Shown here piece after piece: positions 1 to 8,568 of a stretch of 64,000 bases of DNA (the first letter of the stretch is position 1; the number at the start of each line of letters is the position of its first letter). The position numbers and the translations under genes were made by a program. The stretch comes from Blautia sp. (GTDB taxonomy: Bacteria; Bacillota; Clostridia; Lachnospirales; Lachnospiraceae): the NCBI GenBank assembly GCA_017475035.1, contig JAFVGK010000117.1, positions 62,001-126,000 of the forward strand, read 5' to 3'. The notes under the pieces are model-generated. The model was not told the origin of the DNA. It was given only the letters and a program-made list of their open reading frames with translations, and did no database searches.

Positions 1-911
1 AAGGTTATGACCCCGATCAATATCCAGTTCTCCGTAAACGCTTTCAGATCGGTGACCGGTGCGGAGCTCAGCAGCACCCAGCCCTTTGTGGACGTGATGG
101 GCGTATGGGAGACAATACATTCCCTGCCCCTTGAATCCAGCATGGTAAACGAGCCGGTTCCGGACAGGATATCCGTAAACAGCTGCTGCTGCGCCTGGAT
201 TCCCGGCTGATTATATGATTTATAAAACTCGAAAAAGCTGGCATTTTTAAAGGAGCGTCCCCGGATGACATAGTTGCTGTCCGTGTCGATGATGGAAAAA
301 TCTTCATTCTCGTACTCTTCCTGAGGGAAAACCCACTTTTCCTCCAGGTCGGAGGTAGGAACGATGCGCAGCAGATAGGCCTGCCTCCTTTCTCCGGTCT
401 CCGCGTCACGCACTTTGATCCGATTGCAGAAAGCCAGAGACTGTTCCCCTGTAATCGGGTTCGTATAGGTCCGGGTAATGTTGATCGCCGTGCCCAGATC
501 TGCAATCCAGGCTCCGTCCCCGAGCAGCTCCATACGCTTATAGGAAACCTCATAATCCTCCGCGGTACCCGGCTTCGGCTGTGTTGAATAGCCTGTCAGG
601 GTTTCCGTATCGATCAGGTGGGCAGACGAGGTAGTCTTCACATGGGCTGCCCTGACATATGCTGCCGCTTCTTCCAGCGTCAGATCCCGGCTGTTAATAT
701 ACTGCGCCCAGTTGTCACAGATTCCCTGTTCTCCTTCCAGGTAGTTTCCCGTCACTCGTTCCATGGCAATGGTCGTGTTGACAAAATGCTCCACCTGGTT
801 CCGGTAGTTTTCTTCTCTCTCATAGTTGGAATAAAATGCGACAAAGGCCAGTATGGCAATCATCAAGGCTACATTCGCCATGACAATCCAAGATGTCTTC
901 AGACGGTTCAT
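1..911 (-). CDS. Membrane sensor protein, N-terminal part (runs off the window)
   Basis: The reading frame opens at the ATG at 911 and stays open to base 1, giving at least 303 residues. A CCTCC (GGAGG on the coding strand) at 921-925 sets the start. Residues about 7-25 form one membrane helix. About 250 mixed extracytoplasmic residues follow, ending in a typical Cache tail (a GSFTMLDSRGRE-like stretch, then TSTKGWVLLSSAP). A second membrane helix begins at the window edge. This is the layout of a dCache sensor of a histidine kinase, diguanylate cyclase or chemoreceptor; the output domain is outside the window, so its class is open. It is transcribed leftwards. Confidence 0.7.
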   Translation of the reverse strand, partial: MNRLKTSWIVMANVALMIAILAFVAFYSNYEREENYRNQVEHFVNTTIAMERVTGNYLEGEQGICDNWAQYINSRDLTLEEAAAYVRAAHVKTTSSAHLIDTETLTGYSTQPKPGTAEDYEVSYKRMELLGDGAWIADLGTAINITRTYTNPITGEQSLAFCNRIKVRDAETGERRQAYLLRIVPTSDLEEKWVFPQEEYENEDFSIIDTDSNYVIRGRSFKNASFFEFYKSYNQPGIQAQQQLFTDILSGTGSFTMLDSRGRECIVSHTPITSTKGWVLLSSAPVTDLKAFTENWILIGVIT

Positions 912-1162
912 TTCAGCGGTCCTCCGGGGATAAAATATGAAAAGGATATCATTTGCTGAATTTTGATTTCCGGTGTCAACGTATTATTAACGTATTATTC
1001 GGCCCTGCTTCCCGCATCCATCGTTTTTCTGCCCTGACCGGGCTCGCCGGATATGAAAAGTCATGGAAATTTATCTTTATTATATGCTCTAATCCGGACA
1101 GTGTCAATGTATGATGTTTTCTCCGACCGATCTAATCGTTGAAAAATTTTTAAATCCGACAC

Positions 1163-1195
1163 AAAAAACCGGCCGGACTTTTCGTCCTGCCGGCC
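1163..1195 (-). terminator. Rho-independent terminator
   Basis: A GGCCGG...CCGGCC hairpin with an internal AGGAC/GTCC extension is followed on the minus strand by six T. It closes the leftward operon that ends with the MFS gene at 1355. Confidence 0.8.
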
Positions 1196-1204
1196 AGATG
1201 AATC

Positions 1205-1237
1205 TCATAAATCTTTGGCTCTCTGCAGCACATCCAT
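1205..1237 (-). CDS. 10-codon ORF (MDVLQRAKDL), probable gene relic
   Basis: A perfect GGGAGGAG ribosome site stands 3 bases before this ATG. Ten codons later comes TGA, and then the terminator at 1163-1195. The same repeat-E/ribosome-site arrangement precedes the aldolase gene at 34854. I read it either as the 5' end of a deleted gene that kept its start region or as a tiny translated peptide. No function can be assigned. Confidence 0.35.
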   Translation of the reverse strand: MDVLQRAKDL

Positions 1238-1240
1238 AGT

Positions 1241-1342
1241 CTCCTCCCAAAACGAAGTTTTGTACGTTGACTCAATGGCTGCGGATGACTATTTTGCCCA
1301 CGCCTGCAAAAAGCGCAGCCGTGGGCAAAATATCTCTCTCAA
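1241..1342. repeat. Dispersed intergenic repeat E, copy 1
   Basis: The signature is CAAAACGAAGTTTTG (itself a hairpin), then TACGTTGACTCAATGG, then GACTATTTTGCCCACG with an inverted partner CGTGGGCAAAAT. Other copies lie at 11241-11345, 15158-15206 (partial) and 34865-34968, all in the same orientation. On the minus strand it stands directly upstream of a ribosome site. Confidence 0.75.
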
Positions 1343-1354
1343 ATGATTTGGCTG

Positions 1355-2587
1355 TCATACGTCGGTCATTTTCTGTTTCTTCACTGCTTCCGCCAGCACT
1401 CCCTGCTGCAGAATTGCCGCCGCGAGGGCGATGGCTGTCAGGATAAAATAGGAAACGGTATAATTGCCCAGGTGATCCGCGAGATATCCCGGCACAATGC
1501 CAAAGGTGAGAGACCCGAGCATATAGATTATCTGAAACAATTTTACCGCATCGGCATAATATTCTTCATGAGCTGTCCCGGCCGCCAGCTCGGAAAGTCC
1601 CACCGAGAGCATCGGGAAACCCAGCCCCAGAAGAAGCATCGCCGCATAAGCCATGGTTTTATTTCCCGGGATGCAGATCGCGCACAGCAAAGCAGCAAGG
1701 ATATAACTTCCGTGAAAAAGTGATCCTGAAAGAACCTTTCCCAGCAGATCCGCGGCAAAACCGTAGATACATTTCCCCAGGACCAGCGCCAGTCCCATAA
1801 AGGAGATCATCAAGGCTACCGCCTCCGGAGAAAATGTTTTCTCTTTCAGCAGCACCGCAAGAAACGGAGAAACGTTGAAGCTGGCTCCGGTCAGGAAAAC
1901 GCCAAGGATCAGCAGATGTTTCTCCCTCTGACCGACATGAAAGAGCTCCTTTTTTTCCTTCCGATGACTGATCTTCTCCTGTCTTGCCTTTCGGACCTCT
2001 TCCTGTTTTTCCGGGCTTGGATAATCCCGCACCAGCGTAAACACAACAGCGGCTGCCAGCAGCAGAAAGACTGCTTCCAGGAAGAAGCTCAGCTCCATGG
2101 AATGAGACTCGATCACCCTTGTAATCAGCGGAGACGCGATCACTGCTGAAAGACCTGTCCCGGCGGCACAGATGCCTAAGGCCAGCCCTTCGTGTGTATC
2201 AAACCACCGCTTGATGATGACGGAAACCGTCACCATGCCGCCCAGTGCGTAGGAGATCCCCGAAAGAGCCATAGCCGCGGCATATGCCGGAAAGGATCCT
2301 GCCAGTCCAAAAACGACAAATGCAATTGCGGCAATTCCGATTGCAGTCGTCAGCGCAAACCGCACATCCACTTTCCGTACAATGGGAACGACCAGAAACA
2401 TAAAAATGAGAGTGGCAAAATTCCGCATCATCAATATCATGGAGAGCTGCGCATTTGTCAGCCCTCCACGGGAAATCAGATATGGCGTGTAAACATTAAA
2501 ACCCGTAATCAGTAAGCCGCCGGTACAGAATAAAGCAAGTGTACAGGCAAGGCAGATCACCCATCGATTCCGTTTTCTTTCTGTCAT
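1355..2587 (-). CDS. MFS transporter (last gene of sigma-54 operon 1)
   Basis: A 410-residue protein with about 12 hydrophobic segments and a large basic cytoplasmic loop in the middle (KARQEKISHRKEKKELF), the usual major facilitator layout. The first helix follows a short basic N-terminus (MTERKRNRW). I chose the ATG at 2587 because it overlaps the stop of the upstream permease gene as TAATG, which implies translational coupling; an in-frame ATG 11 codons upstream lies inside that gene. It is the last gene before the terminator at 1163-1195. It probably moves the substrate or a product of the pathway; the cargo cannot be read from sequence. Confidence 0.85.
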   Translation of the reverse strand: MTERKRNRWVICLACTLALFCTGGLLITGFNVYTPYLISRGGLTNAQLSMILMMRNFATLIFMFLVVPIVRKVDVRFALTTAIGIAAIAFVVFGLAGSFPAYAAAMALSGISYALGGMVTVSVIIKRWFDTHEGLALGICAAGTGLSAVIASPLITRVIESHSMELSFFLEAVFLLLAAAVVFTLVRDYPSPEKQEEVRKARQEKISHRKEKKELFHVGQREKHLLILGVFLTGASFNVSPFLAVLLKEKTFSPEAVALMISFMGLALVLGKCIYGFAADLLGKVLSGSLFHGSYILAALLCAICIPGNKTMAYAAMLLLGLGFPMLSVGLSELAAGTAHEEYYADAVKLFQIIYMLGSLTFGIVPGYLADHLGNYTVSYFILTAIALAAAILQQGVLAEAVKKQKMTDV

Positions 2588-3906
2588 TATGCAATCCCCA
2601 GGCTTGTCAGCAGCATGCACAGCGGTACCTGGATCAGGAAGGAAACTGCGACCGGGCAGATAACTGTGCAGAAGCAGACATATTTATAAGCATCCTTATG
2701 GTTCGTTCCGCAGACATTAAAGACCGCCAGCAAGGCACCGGAATGCGGAAGCGTATCCAGCCCCATAGCCGCCTGTGACAGGATACGATGCATAAAGCCG
2801 ACATTATAGCCTTGCGCTCCGTATTCCAGGAAAACATTTCCCAGCGTCTGCATCGTCAGGTTGATCGAGCTGGTCGCAGAACCAAGAATCAGTGAAAATA
2901 CATTCGCCGCAATCGCCGCCAGCAGATATGGGTTAATCCTTGTGTTGGAAACAAAATTCAGGGCGGCATCATAAACCGGAGTCCGAAGCACCACCGCGCC
3001 GAAACCTACGATAACAGCGGTATTGACCAGGACCATGACCGAGGTCTCTGCACCTTCTCCCCAGGCGTGAATCCATTGTTCCACCGAAAGCTTCTTAAAG
3101 AAGAGAACGATGGAGAGAGCAATTCCCAGAAGCAGGGCGGCTTCTGCGCTCAAATGGAACAGGTTGAAGGAAAAGATGATGACGGCAATCGGGAGAATCG
3201 CCAGACCAATATGAGGAAGATTCTCATGGATCGCGGCATTCTGGATCTTTTTATCCTCAAATACAATCCCTGCAGCCGACAGCTTCTTTGCATTGTAATT
3301 GATATAAAGCGTATTGATCACCGCCACAATTCCCGCAAAGACAAAGCCGGGAACCGCGCCGGCCATAGAGCTGGTGCCAAGAGCCGCCATCGGGATCAGG
3401 TTCGGCGCCTGCGCCGAACCTGGCGATACCGTCGCGACGGTCCAGACACTGTAGCAGAAAACAGCCGGAAGAAGCCGTTTGCTGATATTTGCCTTGGCAA
3501 AAAGCTGGATCGCGATCGGGTAAACGCAGAATATCAGAACGAAGGAGCTGATACCCGACATCGTAAGCAGGTAGGAGGCAATCAGAATCGGAATAACCGG
3601 GTTGGATTCCCCGAAAATTTTTCCGAGGAAGTCAGCAATCGCAGTCGCCGCCCCGGTATCCTGGTATATTTTTCCAAAAATTGAGCCTTCCGCAAAAAGC
3701 ATCAGCCAGGTCGCTACATAGGTTCCTGTTCCGGCTGCCCAGCTGTTTTTTAATCCATCCCAGACATTAATTCCGCAAAAGAGGCAGACAATGACCGTAG
3801 AAATCGCACTGTAAAGGATGATGTTCCAGCCTTTATACGCCAGGAACATCAGCACGGCAATCGCGATCACCAGCCCCAGAATGGAAAGAGGCAGATTTGT
3901 TCCCAT
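2587..3906 (-). CDS. GntP-family organic acid permease (copy 1)
   Basis: A 439-residue, highly hydrophobic protein with 11-12 helices, matching in length and texture the gluconate:proton symporter (GntP) family. Family traits include the GTGTYVATWLMLF-type stretch and SGALLAVFNVCGTNHKDAYKY near the C-terminus (compare HSSGLFLVYDLLGLNHKNAYRH in the paralogue at 11413-12732). The start has GGAGAAA upstream and lies 3 bases after the reductase stop. GntP proteins import gluconate, hydroxybutyrate and similar hydroxy acids, which fits a hydroxy acid as inducer or substrate here. The two permeases are clearly diverged. Confidence 0.88.
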   Translation of the reverse strand: MGTNLPLSILGLVIAIAVLMFLAYKGWNIILYSAISTVIVCLFCGINVWDGLKNSWAAGTGTYVATWLMLFAEGSIFGKIYQDTGAATAIADFLGKIFGESNPVIPILIASYLLTMSGISSFVLIFCVYPIAIQLFAKANISKRLLPAVFCYSVWTVATVSPGSAQAPNLIPMAALGTSSMAGAVPGFVFAGIVAVINTLYINYNAKKLSAAGIVFEDKKIQNAAIHENLPHIGLAILPIAVIIFSFNLFHLSAEAALLLGIALSIVLFFKKLSVEQWIHAWGEGAETSVMVLVNTAVIVGFGAVVLRTPVYDAALNFVSNTRINPYLLAAIAANVFSLILGSATSSINLTMQTLGNVFLEYGAQGYNVGFMHRILSQAAMGLDTLPHSGALLAVFNVCGTNHKDAYKYVCFCTVICPVAVSFLIQVPLCMLLTSLGIA

Positions 3907-3909
3907 CGT

Positions 3910-4851
3910 TTATTTCTCCACCGCGATACCGCACATCTTTGTGCCGGACCACTTTTCATATGTATTCTGAACCAGGATGCAGTCTTCCTTTCCGCCGGCT
4001 TCCGCAATCGGAATATTCCACACCTGTGCGGTTGTCTGTCCAAAGAACGCCGGAATATTCAATTCCTTCGCAGTAGTGTTGAACAAACCGATGTCCTTGT
4101 ACATCAGCTCCAACGCAAAGTTCCATTTCTTTCCCTTAAAGAAGAGATTCGGGAACTTCGTCGTGGAAGCATTGGAGGAGCCGCCGGAGGACGAGATAAC
4201 CTTGATAGCCGTTTCCGGGTCGATGCCGGCCTTGCCGCAGACTGCCACCGCTTCTGTCGTTGCCGCTGCGCAGCAGGCGGAAAGGAAATTGTTGGCACAC
4301 TTGATCATGTCACCGGAGCCGCTGGGTCCGATGTACATAACCTTCTCCGGATTGCCAAGCGTATCCAGGATCGGACGGCATTTTTCAAAAACCTCTTTCT
4401 TTCCGCCTACCATGATGGTGAGCGTCTGGTTTGCTGCTCCGCCGACGCCGCCGCTGACCGGGCAGTCAATGATATCCATTCCGTGTTCTTCCAGGATGGC
4501 GGCCAGTTTCTTCGTGCTCATCGGATCAGCGCTTGTACAATCTACAATGATTGTCCCCGGTTTTGCATTTGCGAGGATGCCGTCTGCCCCAAGCACCAGC
4601 TCTTCGACCTGCTGGGACTTCGGAAGGCTCAGGACAAAATGGTCACATTTCTTGATCATATCAGCCTGTGAAGTGCTTCCTTCGGCTCCCTTTGACAGCA
4701 TCTCATCGATCGCAGCCTGCTTTTCCGCGGTTCTTGCCGGGCGGAAGGTCGGAAGCACGATCTTCCATCCATCCTTCACCATGCCCTGGCACATTGGCAA
4801 GCCCATATTTCCCAATCCGATAAAACCGATTTTCGCTTCTTTCAGTTCCAT
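3910..4851 (-). CDS. NAD(P)-dependent beta-hydroxyacid dehydrogenase (HIBADH / tartronate semialdehyde reductase family)
   Basis: A 313-residue member of the 3-hydroxyisobutyrate dehydrogenase family. It shows the N-terminal dinucleotide fold GFIGLGNMGLPM (residues 9-20), the substrate loop DCPVSGGVGGA, and the catalytic lysine with its following asparagines in GDMIKCANNF. The family interconverts beta-hydroxy acids and semialdehydes in the cytoplasm. Paired with an HpcH/HpaI aldolase in the same operon it recalls GarL/GarR, where the aldolase releases tartronate semialdehyde and the reductase makes glycerate; that role is inferred. AAAGGA stands before the ATG. Repeat D fills the gap to the upstream gene. 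Confidence 0.88.
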   Translation of the reverse strand: MELKEAKIGFIGLGNMGLPMCQGMVKDGWKIVLPTFRPARTAEKQAAIDEMLSKGAEGSTSQADMIKKCDHFVLSLPKSQQVEELVLGADGILANAKPGTIIVDCTSADPMSTKKLAAILEEHGMDIIDCPVSGGVGGAANQTLTIMVGGKKEVFEKCRPILDTLGNPEKVMYIGPSGSGDMIKCANNFLSACCAAATTEAVAVCGKAGIDPETAIKVISSSGGSSNASTTKFPNLFFKGKKWNFALELMYKDIGLFNTTAKELNIPAFFGQTTAQVWNIPIAEAGGKEDCILVQNTYEKWSGTKMCGIAVEK

Positions 4852-4877
4852 AATCTTATCCTTTCTGTCTCATATTC

Positions 4878-4937
4878 ATGATTGCATCGACAAAAGCCTG
4901 ATTCTACGGGTCGCTTCGCAGCGGAGCTGCTCTCGCG
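4878..4937 (+). repeat. Dispersed repeat D, copy 1
   Basis: About 60 bases reading ATGATTGCATCGACAAAAGC, then CTGATTCTACGG, then GCTTCGCAGCGGAGC (a small hairpin). Close copies lie at 13594-13655 (same strand) and 19516-19576 (opposite strand). All are in or beside the sigma-54 operons. Confidence 0.75.
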
Positions 4938-4939
4938 TA

Positions 4940-5725
4940 TCATTTATTCGCGTTTTCTTCCTTCACTTCCCGGATCGCTTCCTTCAGGATCGGGACACCC
5001 ATGGTGATCGCATGGATGCCCAGTGTGCTCACGATCTCAAAGACCTCCGCAACCTCCTGCCAGGAAGCGCCTTCATCCAAAGCCCGCTCAATGTGGTATT
5101 TCAGTTCCGATCCATGAAGGGTTACCGGCGCGGCATGCACCGCGACATAGAGAAGCTCCTTCTCTTTTGCCGTCAGGGTTCCGGATTTCCAGGGCACATT
5201 TTCAAATTTCGTAAAGGTCTCGAAATAGTCTGCGTCAAGGCGAAGGATGTTTTCCTTTTCCTGCGTCCAGTAGCCGTTGTGGGAATCCATATATGCCTGC
5301 TTCAGTTCCTTCTGCCTCTCGGTTAATTCCCCGGCCATCAGATAAATGCCTCGATTCTGGCAGGCCTCCATCAGAAGCGGAACCCCAAGCGCATAGCTGC
5401 AGGTTCCGACCATGCTGGTGATTTCCAGGGTTTCCAGGATTTCCCGCACACTGATGCCCAGCTGCAGGGAATGCTTCATATGATTCTTCAGTCCGTTCGC
5501 GTTCAGGCAGCCCGTCACGCTGTCGATGGCGACACAGATCAGCTTGCGCATCTTAATATCCAGAACCTGGCGTTTTTCGGCCACGGAAGAATAATCCGCG
5601 TATGCGTCCACGATCTCTTCGTCCAATTCCAGGATCGTATCCCACATCGCGCTCCACTTCCATGCTCCTCTCGCGTCAATAAAGTGCTGCCTGACCTCTT
5701 CCTGGCGAGGTGTCCATTCGCTCAT
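4940..5725 (-). CDS. Carboxymuconolactone decarboxylase family protein, two domains
   Basis: A 261-residue, all-helical protein built from two tandem CMD/AhpD-type repeats (about residues 40-125 and 165-250). Each carries the family core (CLNANGLKNHMKHSLQLG, then TLHGSELKYHIERALDEGAS). The AhpD redox CxxC is absent: the first repeat keeps one Cys and the second none. A peroxidase role is therefore unlikely and a decarboxylase, lactonase-like or accessory role is likelier. GGGGGAGAG precedes the ATG. It lies between the ene-reductase and hydroxyacid dehydrogenase genes. Confidence 0.82.
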   Translation of the reverse strand: MSEWTPRQEEVRQHFIDARGAWKWSAMWDTILELDEEIVDAYADYSSVAEKRQVLDIKMRKLICVAIDSVTGCLNANGLKNHMKHSLQLGISVREILETLEITSMVGTCSYALGVPLLMEACQNRGIYLMAGELTERQKELKQAYMDSHNGYWTQEKENILRLDADYFETFTKFENVPWKSGTLTAKEKELLYVAVHAAPVTLHGSELKYHIERALDEGASWQEVAEVFEIVSTLGIHAITMGVPILKEAIREVKEENANK

Positions 5726-5803
5726 CGTCTCTCCCCCTGTCTTTTCCTCCCGCAGACCGCCGCTTTTCAGGCGATCTGCGGAACAATATGCTGTAATCCT
5801 GTC

Positions 5804-7717
5804 TTACAGTTCCAAACCGGCAACAGTGCCGTTATAAATCGCATTCAGAGCATTCGACGCCTTCTGCGCATCGCCAAGGACGATGACTTTGCCGTCAAAA
5901 TCCTTCAGCTCTGCTTCCAGCGGATTGTTCGGGCGGCATCCAAAGGCAAGGACCACGGTATCAAAGCCGCCGATATGTACCAGCTCGCCATCTTTCTCAT
6001 AATCCACTCCGTCGGGATAGACATGCCTGACGGTCGCGGAGGTCAGGAGTTTTGTTCCGTGTTCGTTTAAGCGTTCCAGAAGAAGCTTCCTGGTTGCCGG
6101 ATGATCCTGGATCGCAATGACATCCTGCATCTCAATGACTGTCACATCATATCCATGCTCTCCCATATAATCGGCCGTCTCCGCACCGACCAGGCCGCCG
6201 CCCAGGACGAGAGCCTTCGTTCCGGGAGCTGCCATGCCGTTGAGCACTTCCCGGTTCGTCACACAGCCGGCATCCCGAAGTCCGGGGATGCTGCCTGGCG
6301 CAAGCGGGACGCCACCGGTCGCGAGAATGACGACATCCGGCGCGTAGGCCTTGATCATCGCCGCATCCGCTTTCGTCTCCTGGAGCATTTCCACTTTGTA
6401 TTTCCGGCACATATTCACATAATACGTAATAGCCCGCGCAAGATTCTGCTTATGCGGAGGCACGCTTGCCTGGCAGAACTGGCCGCCCGGAAGCATTCCT
6501 TCGTCCACGAGCCGGACCTGATGACCACAGGCAGCGGCCACCCAGGCCGCATTGAGACCTGCAGGACCGGCACCGACGACCAGGACGCGCTTCGGTTCTT
6601 TCGCCGGAGTAATCTTCATCGTTGTCTCGCGCATCGAGAAAGGATTGATCATGCAGCCGCGGAAAATCCCGCCGTGCCCATAATTATCATAGCATCTCTG
6701 CAGGCAGGCAACACATGGCGCAATCTCATCCTCCAGTCCGGCAGCTGCCTTATTGACAAAATCCGGATCAGCGAACAACGCCCGGCCGATCGTAATGAAG
6801 TCTACCTTTCCCTTCCTGAGGAGCATCTCCGCGTACTCCGGTTCATTGATGCGTCCTGCCACAGCGACGGGAATCTCCACCACGGAGCGTACCTCTTCAG
6901 CCGGATCCACGTTGTAGCCGGTTTCCACGGCTGCCGGGGCAATGCCGTACCCCACGCCGTTCATACCGCCGGAGACATTGATGAGATCCGCCCCGGCATC
7001 CTCCAGAATCATCGCGATCGTGGCTGTGTCGCGTGCATGGTTGCCATCCGAAACCATATCGTCACCGTTCAGTCTGACGCTGACGGGGAAGTCCCTGCCG
7101 CACTCACGTTTGATTCCCTCAATGATTTTTACCGCTGCCCTCGTTCTTCCTTTGATGTTTCCGCCAAACTCATCCGTCCTGCGGTTCGCGCTGGGAGAGA
7201 CGAAATCATTCAGAAGATAGCCATGGGAGCAATGGACTTCCACCATGTCAAAGCCAGCCTCTTTCGCACGCTTTGCCGCAGCAATGAAATCGTCGATCAG
7301 CTGGTAGACATCCTTTGTCGTCATCTCATAAGGCTGCACCCTCTCATCCTGCTTCAGGATCGAACTGGGAGCCATTACCTTTACGATGGAACGTCGGCCG
7401 CCGTGCTGCAGCTGCAGGCAGATCTTTGCGCCGCTTTCATGGATCGCGTCCGTCAGTCTTTTCAGTCCCGGAATCACTTCGTCTGACGCGACAGAGATCT
7501 GATGATCCGATGACCGGCCTTCCTCATTGACGAAGGCATATTCTGTGATAATCAGCCCGATCCCGCCGTCAGCTCTTGCTTTGAGATAGGCGATCAGCGG
7601 ATCGGAGATCGTACCGTCCGGATTTGCCAGGGCAGCCGACATCGGAGCCATGATCGTACGGTTTTTGATTTCCAGAGATCCGATTTTTCCAGGCGAAAAC
7701 AGTTTTTTATATTTCAT
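5804..7717 (-). CDS. NADH:flavin oxidoreductase / 2,4-dienoyl-CoA reductase-type ene-reductase
   Basis: A 637-residue, three-part enzyme of the 2,4-dienoyl-CoA reductase/trimethylamine dehydrogenase group. An FMN TIM barrel occupies residues 1-330. A 4Fe-4S cluster sits in C-x2-C-x3-C-x11-C near 335-357. FAD- and NAD-binding folds follow (VVGAGPAGLNAA near 385; VLGGGLVGAETADY near 500). The length equals BaiCD, BaiH and FadH enzymes. Such proteins reduce C=C bonds conjugated to a carbonyl, often on CoA esters, using NAD(P)H. In this operon it probably reduces or forms an enoyl intermediate. AAAGAGGG precedes the ATG. Expression should follow the sigma-54 promoter at 9241. Confidence 0.92.
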   Translation of the reverse strand: MKYKKLFSPGKIGSLEIKNRTIMAPMSAALANPDGTISDPLIAYLKARADGGIGLIITEYAFVNEEGRSSDHQISVASDEVIPGLKRLTDAIHESGAKICLQLQHGGRRSIVKVMAPSSILKQDERVQPYEMTTKDVYQLIDDFIAAAKRAKEAGFDMVEVHCSHGYLLNDFVSPSANRRTDEFGGNIKGRTRAAVKIIEGIKRECGRDFPVSVRLNGDDMVSDGNHARDTATIAMILEDAGADLINVSGGMNGVGYGIAPAAVETGYNVDPAEEVRSVVEIPVAVAGRINEPEYAEMLLRKGKVDFITIGRALFADPDFVNKAAAGLEDEIAPCVACLQRCYDNYGHGGIFRGCMINPFSMRETTMKITPAKEPKRVLVVGAGPAGLNAAWVAAACGHQVRLVDEGMLPGGQFCQASVPPHKQNLARAITYYVNMCRKYKVEMLQETKADAAMIKAYAPDVVILATGGVPLAPGSIPGLRDAGCVTNREVLNGMAAPGTKALVLGGGLVGAETADYMGEHGYDVTVIEMQDVIAIQDHPATRKLLLERLNEHGTKLLTSATVRHVYPDGVDYEKDGELVHIGGFDTVVLAFGCRPNNPLEAELKDFDGKVIVLGDAQKASNALNAIYNGTVAGLEL

Positions 7718-7730
7718 GGTTCTTCCCTCT

Positions 7731-8537
7731 TTATTTCAATTTCATATCCTTGCACTGTGACACGATCTGCTCCAGAGCATCGGCGATTACCAGCTGATCG
7801 GTGTTCAGACAGACTGCGCTGCATCCTTCGTCAATGACTTTCTGTACGTGTTCCGGTTTCTGTCCGGATGCCGGGGCTGAAGGACAAGCCATAAACCAGA
7901 TCCCATGCTTGCGGCAGATCTCTATCGTCTTTTCATAGCCTTCCTGTACGCCCTCGGGGAAGGTTCCGTCTTCACGAAGTCCGCCGAGCGCCTGGCCGTA
8001 ATCCGCTTTCCCGAACATCACGATATCCCTTCCCGGCTTTAATACCGAGATGATCTCTTCCAGATGATCAATCGCTGCCGGATCTTCGATCATCGGAATA
8101 AAGGATACTTCTTCGGCTTCCTTCATATATTCTTTCCAGTTCCGGGGACGGAAGCTCGTCGCGTGGTTGGAGCGGCAGGTGCTTGCTGTGCCATTCGGCG
8201 GATACCGAAGTGCCAGCTGTGCCTTTTGTGCCGTTTCCTTATCATGTACATGTGGGATCAATACACCCTTAACACCCATCTCCACCAGGCTCCGCATCTG
8301 CCACGGAATCACATCGGGCATGCGGACCAGCGGTGTAACGTCATTTCTCTCCGCAGCCATCACCATGACTTCTACTGTCTCACGGTCCATAATGGCGTGT
8401 TCCATATCAATAATCGTGAAGTCCATCCCCACAGCACCGGCGATGTACTGGATTGTCGGATCCTTAATATAATTAAAAAAACCAATCGGCGCACGTCCTG
8501 CACGGATCGCGGTAAAAATTTTATTTTCTCTCGTCAT
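7731..8537 (-). CDS. HpcH/HpaI-family class II aldolase
   Basis: A 268-residue TIM-barrel protein. The metal ligands expected for the family are visible as Glu in FIPMIEDP and Asp in FGKADY, with the early IDMEHA stretch typical of 2-oxo-acid aldolases such as GarL, HpaI and RhmA. These cleave 4-hydroxy-2-oxo acids to pyruvate plus an aldehyde. The frame extends 39 codons further upstream, but GGGGGTAGGAATC places the start at the ATG at 8537. Neighbours are the PPC protein and the ene-reductase. Citramalyl-CoA or malyl-CoA lyase-like chemistry is possible but less likely, since those have a different length and motif set. Confidence 0.87.
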   Translation of the reverse strand: MTRENKIFTAIRAGRAPIGFFNYIKDPTIQYIAGAVGMDFTIIDMEHAIMDRETVEVMVMAAERNDVTPLVRMPDVIPWQMRSLVEMGVKGVLIPHVHDKETAQKAQLALRYPPNGTASTCRSNHATSFRPRNWKEYMKEAEEVSFIPMIEDPAAIDHLEEIISVLKPGRDIVMFGKADYGQALGGLREDGTFPEGVQEGYEKTIEICRKHGIWFMACPSAPASGQKPEHVQKVIDEGCSAVCLNTDQLVIADALEQIVSQCKDMKLK

Positions 8538-8568
8538 GATTCCTACCCCCTGAACTATGTTCTGATCT

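Larger units (their letters stand above)
912..1354. other. Intergenic stretch: terminator, 10-codon ORF, repeat E
   Basis: This 443-base gap between the sensor gene and the MFS gene holds a leftward terminator (1163-1195), a 10-codon ORF with a strong ribosome site (1205-1237) and a copy of repeat family E (1241-1342). The AT-rich part at 960-1160 should carry the sensor gene promoter, but I could not single out a convincing -35/-10 pair. Confidence 0.6.

Noticed and set aside
3977-5326. 449-codon plus-strand frame
   Set aside because: It lies opposite the hydroxyacid dehydrogenase and CMD genes, which have ribosome sites and clear motifs; the antisense product resembles nothing.
6101-7486. 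461-codon plus-strand frame
   Set aside because: Shadow of the ene-reductase gene, created by its codon bias.
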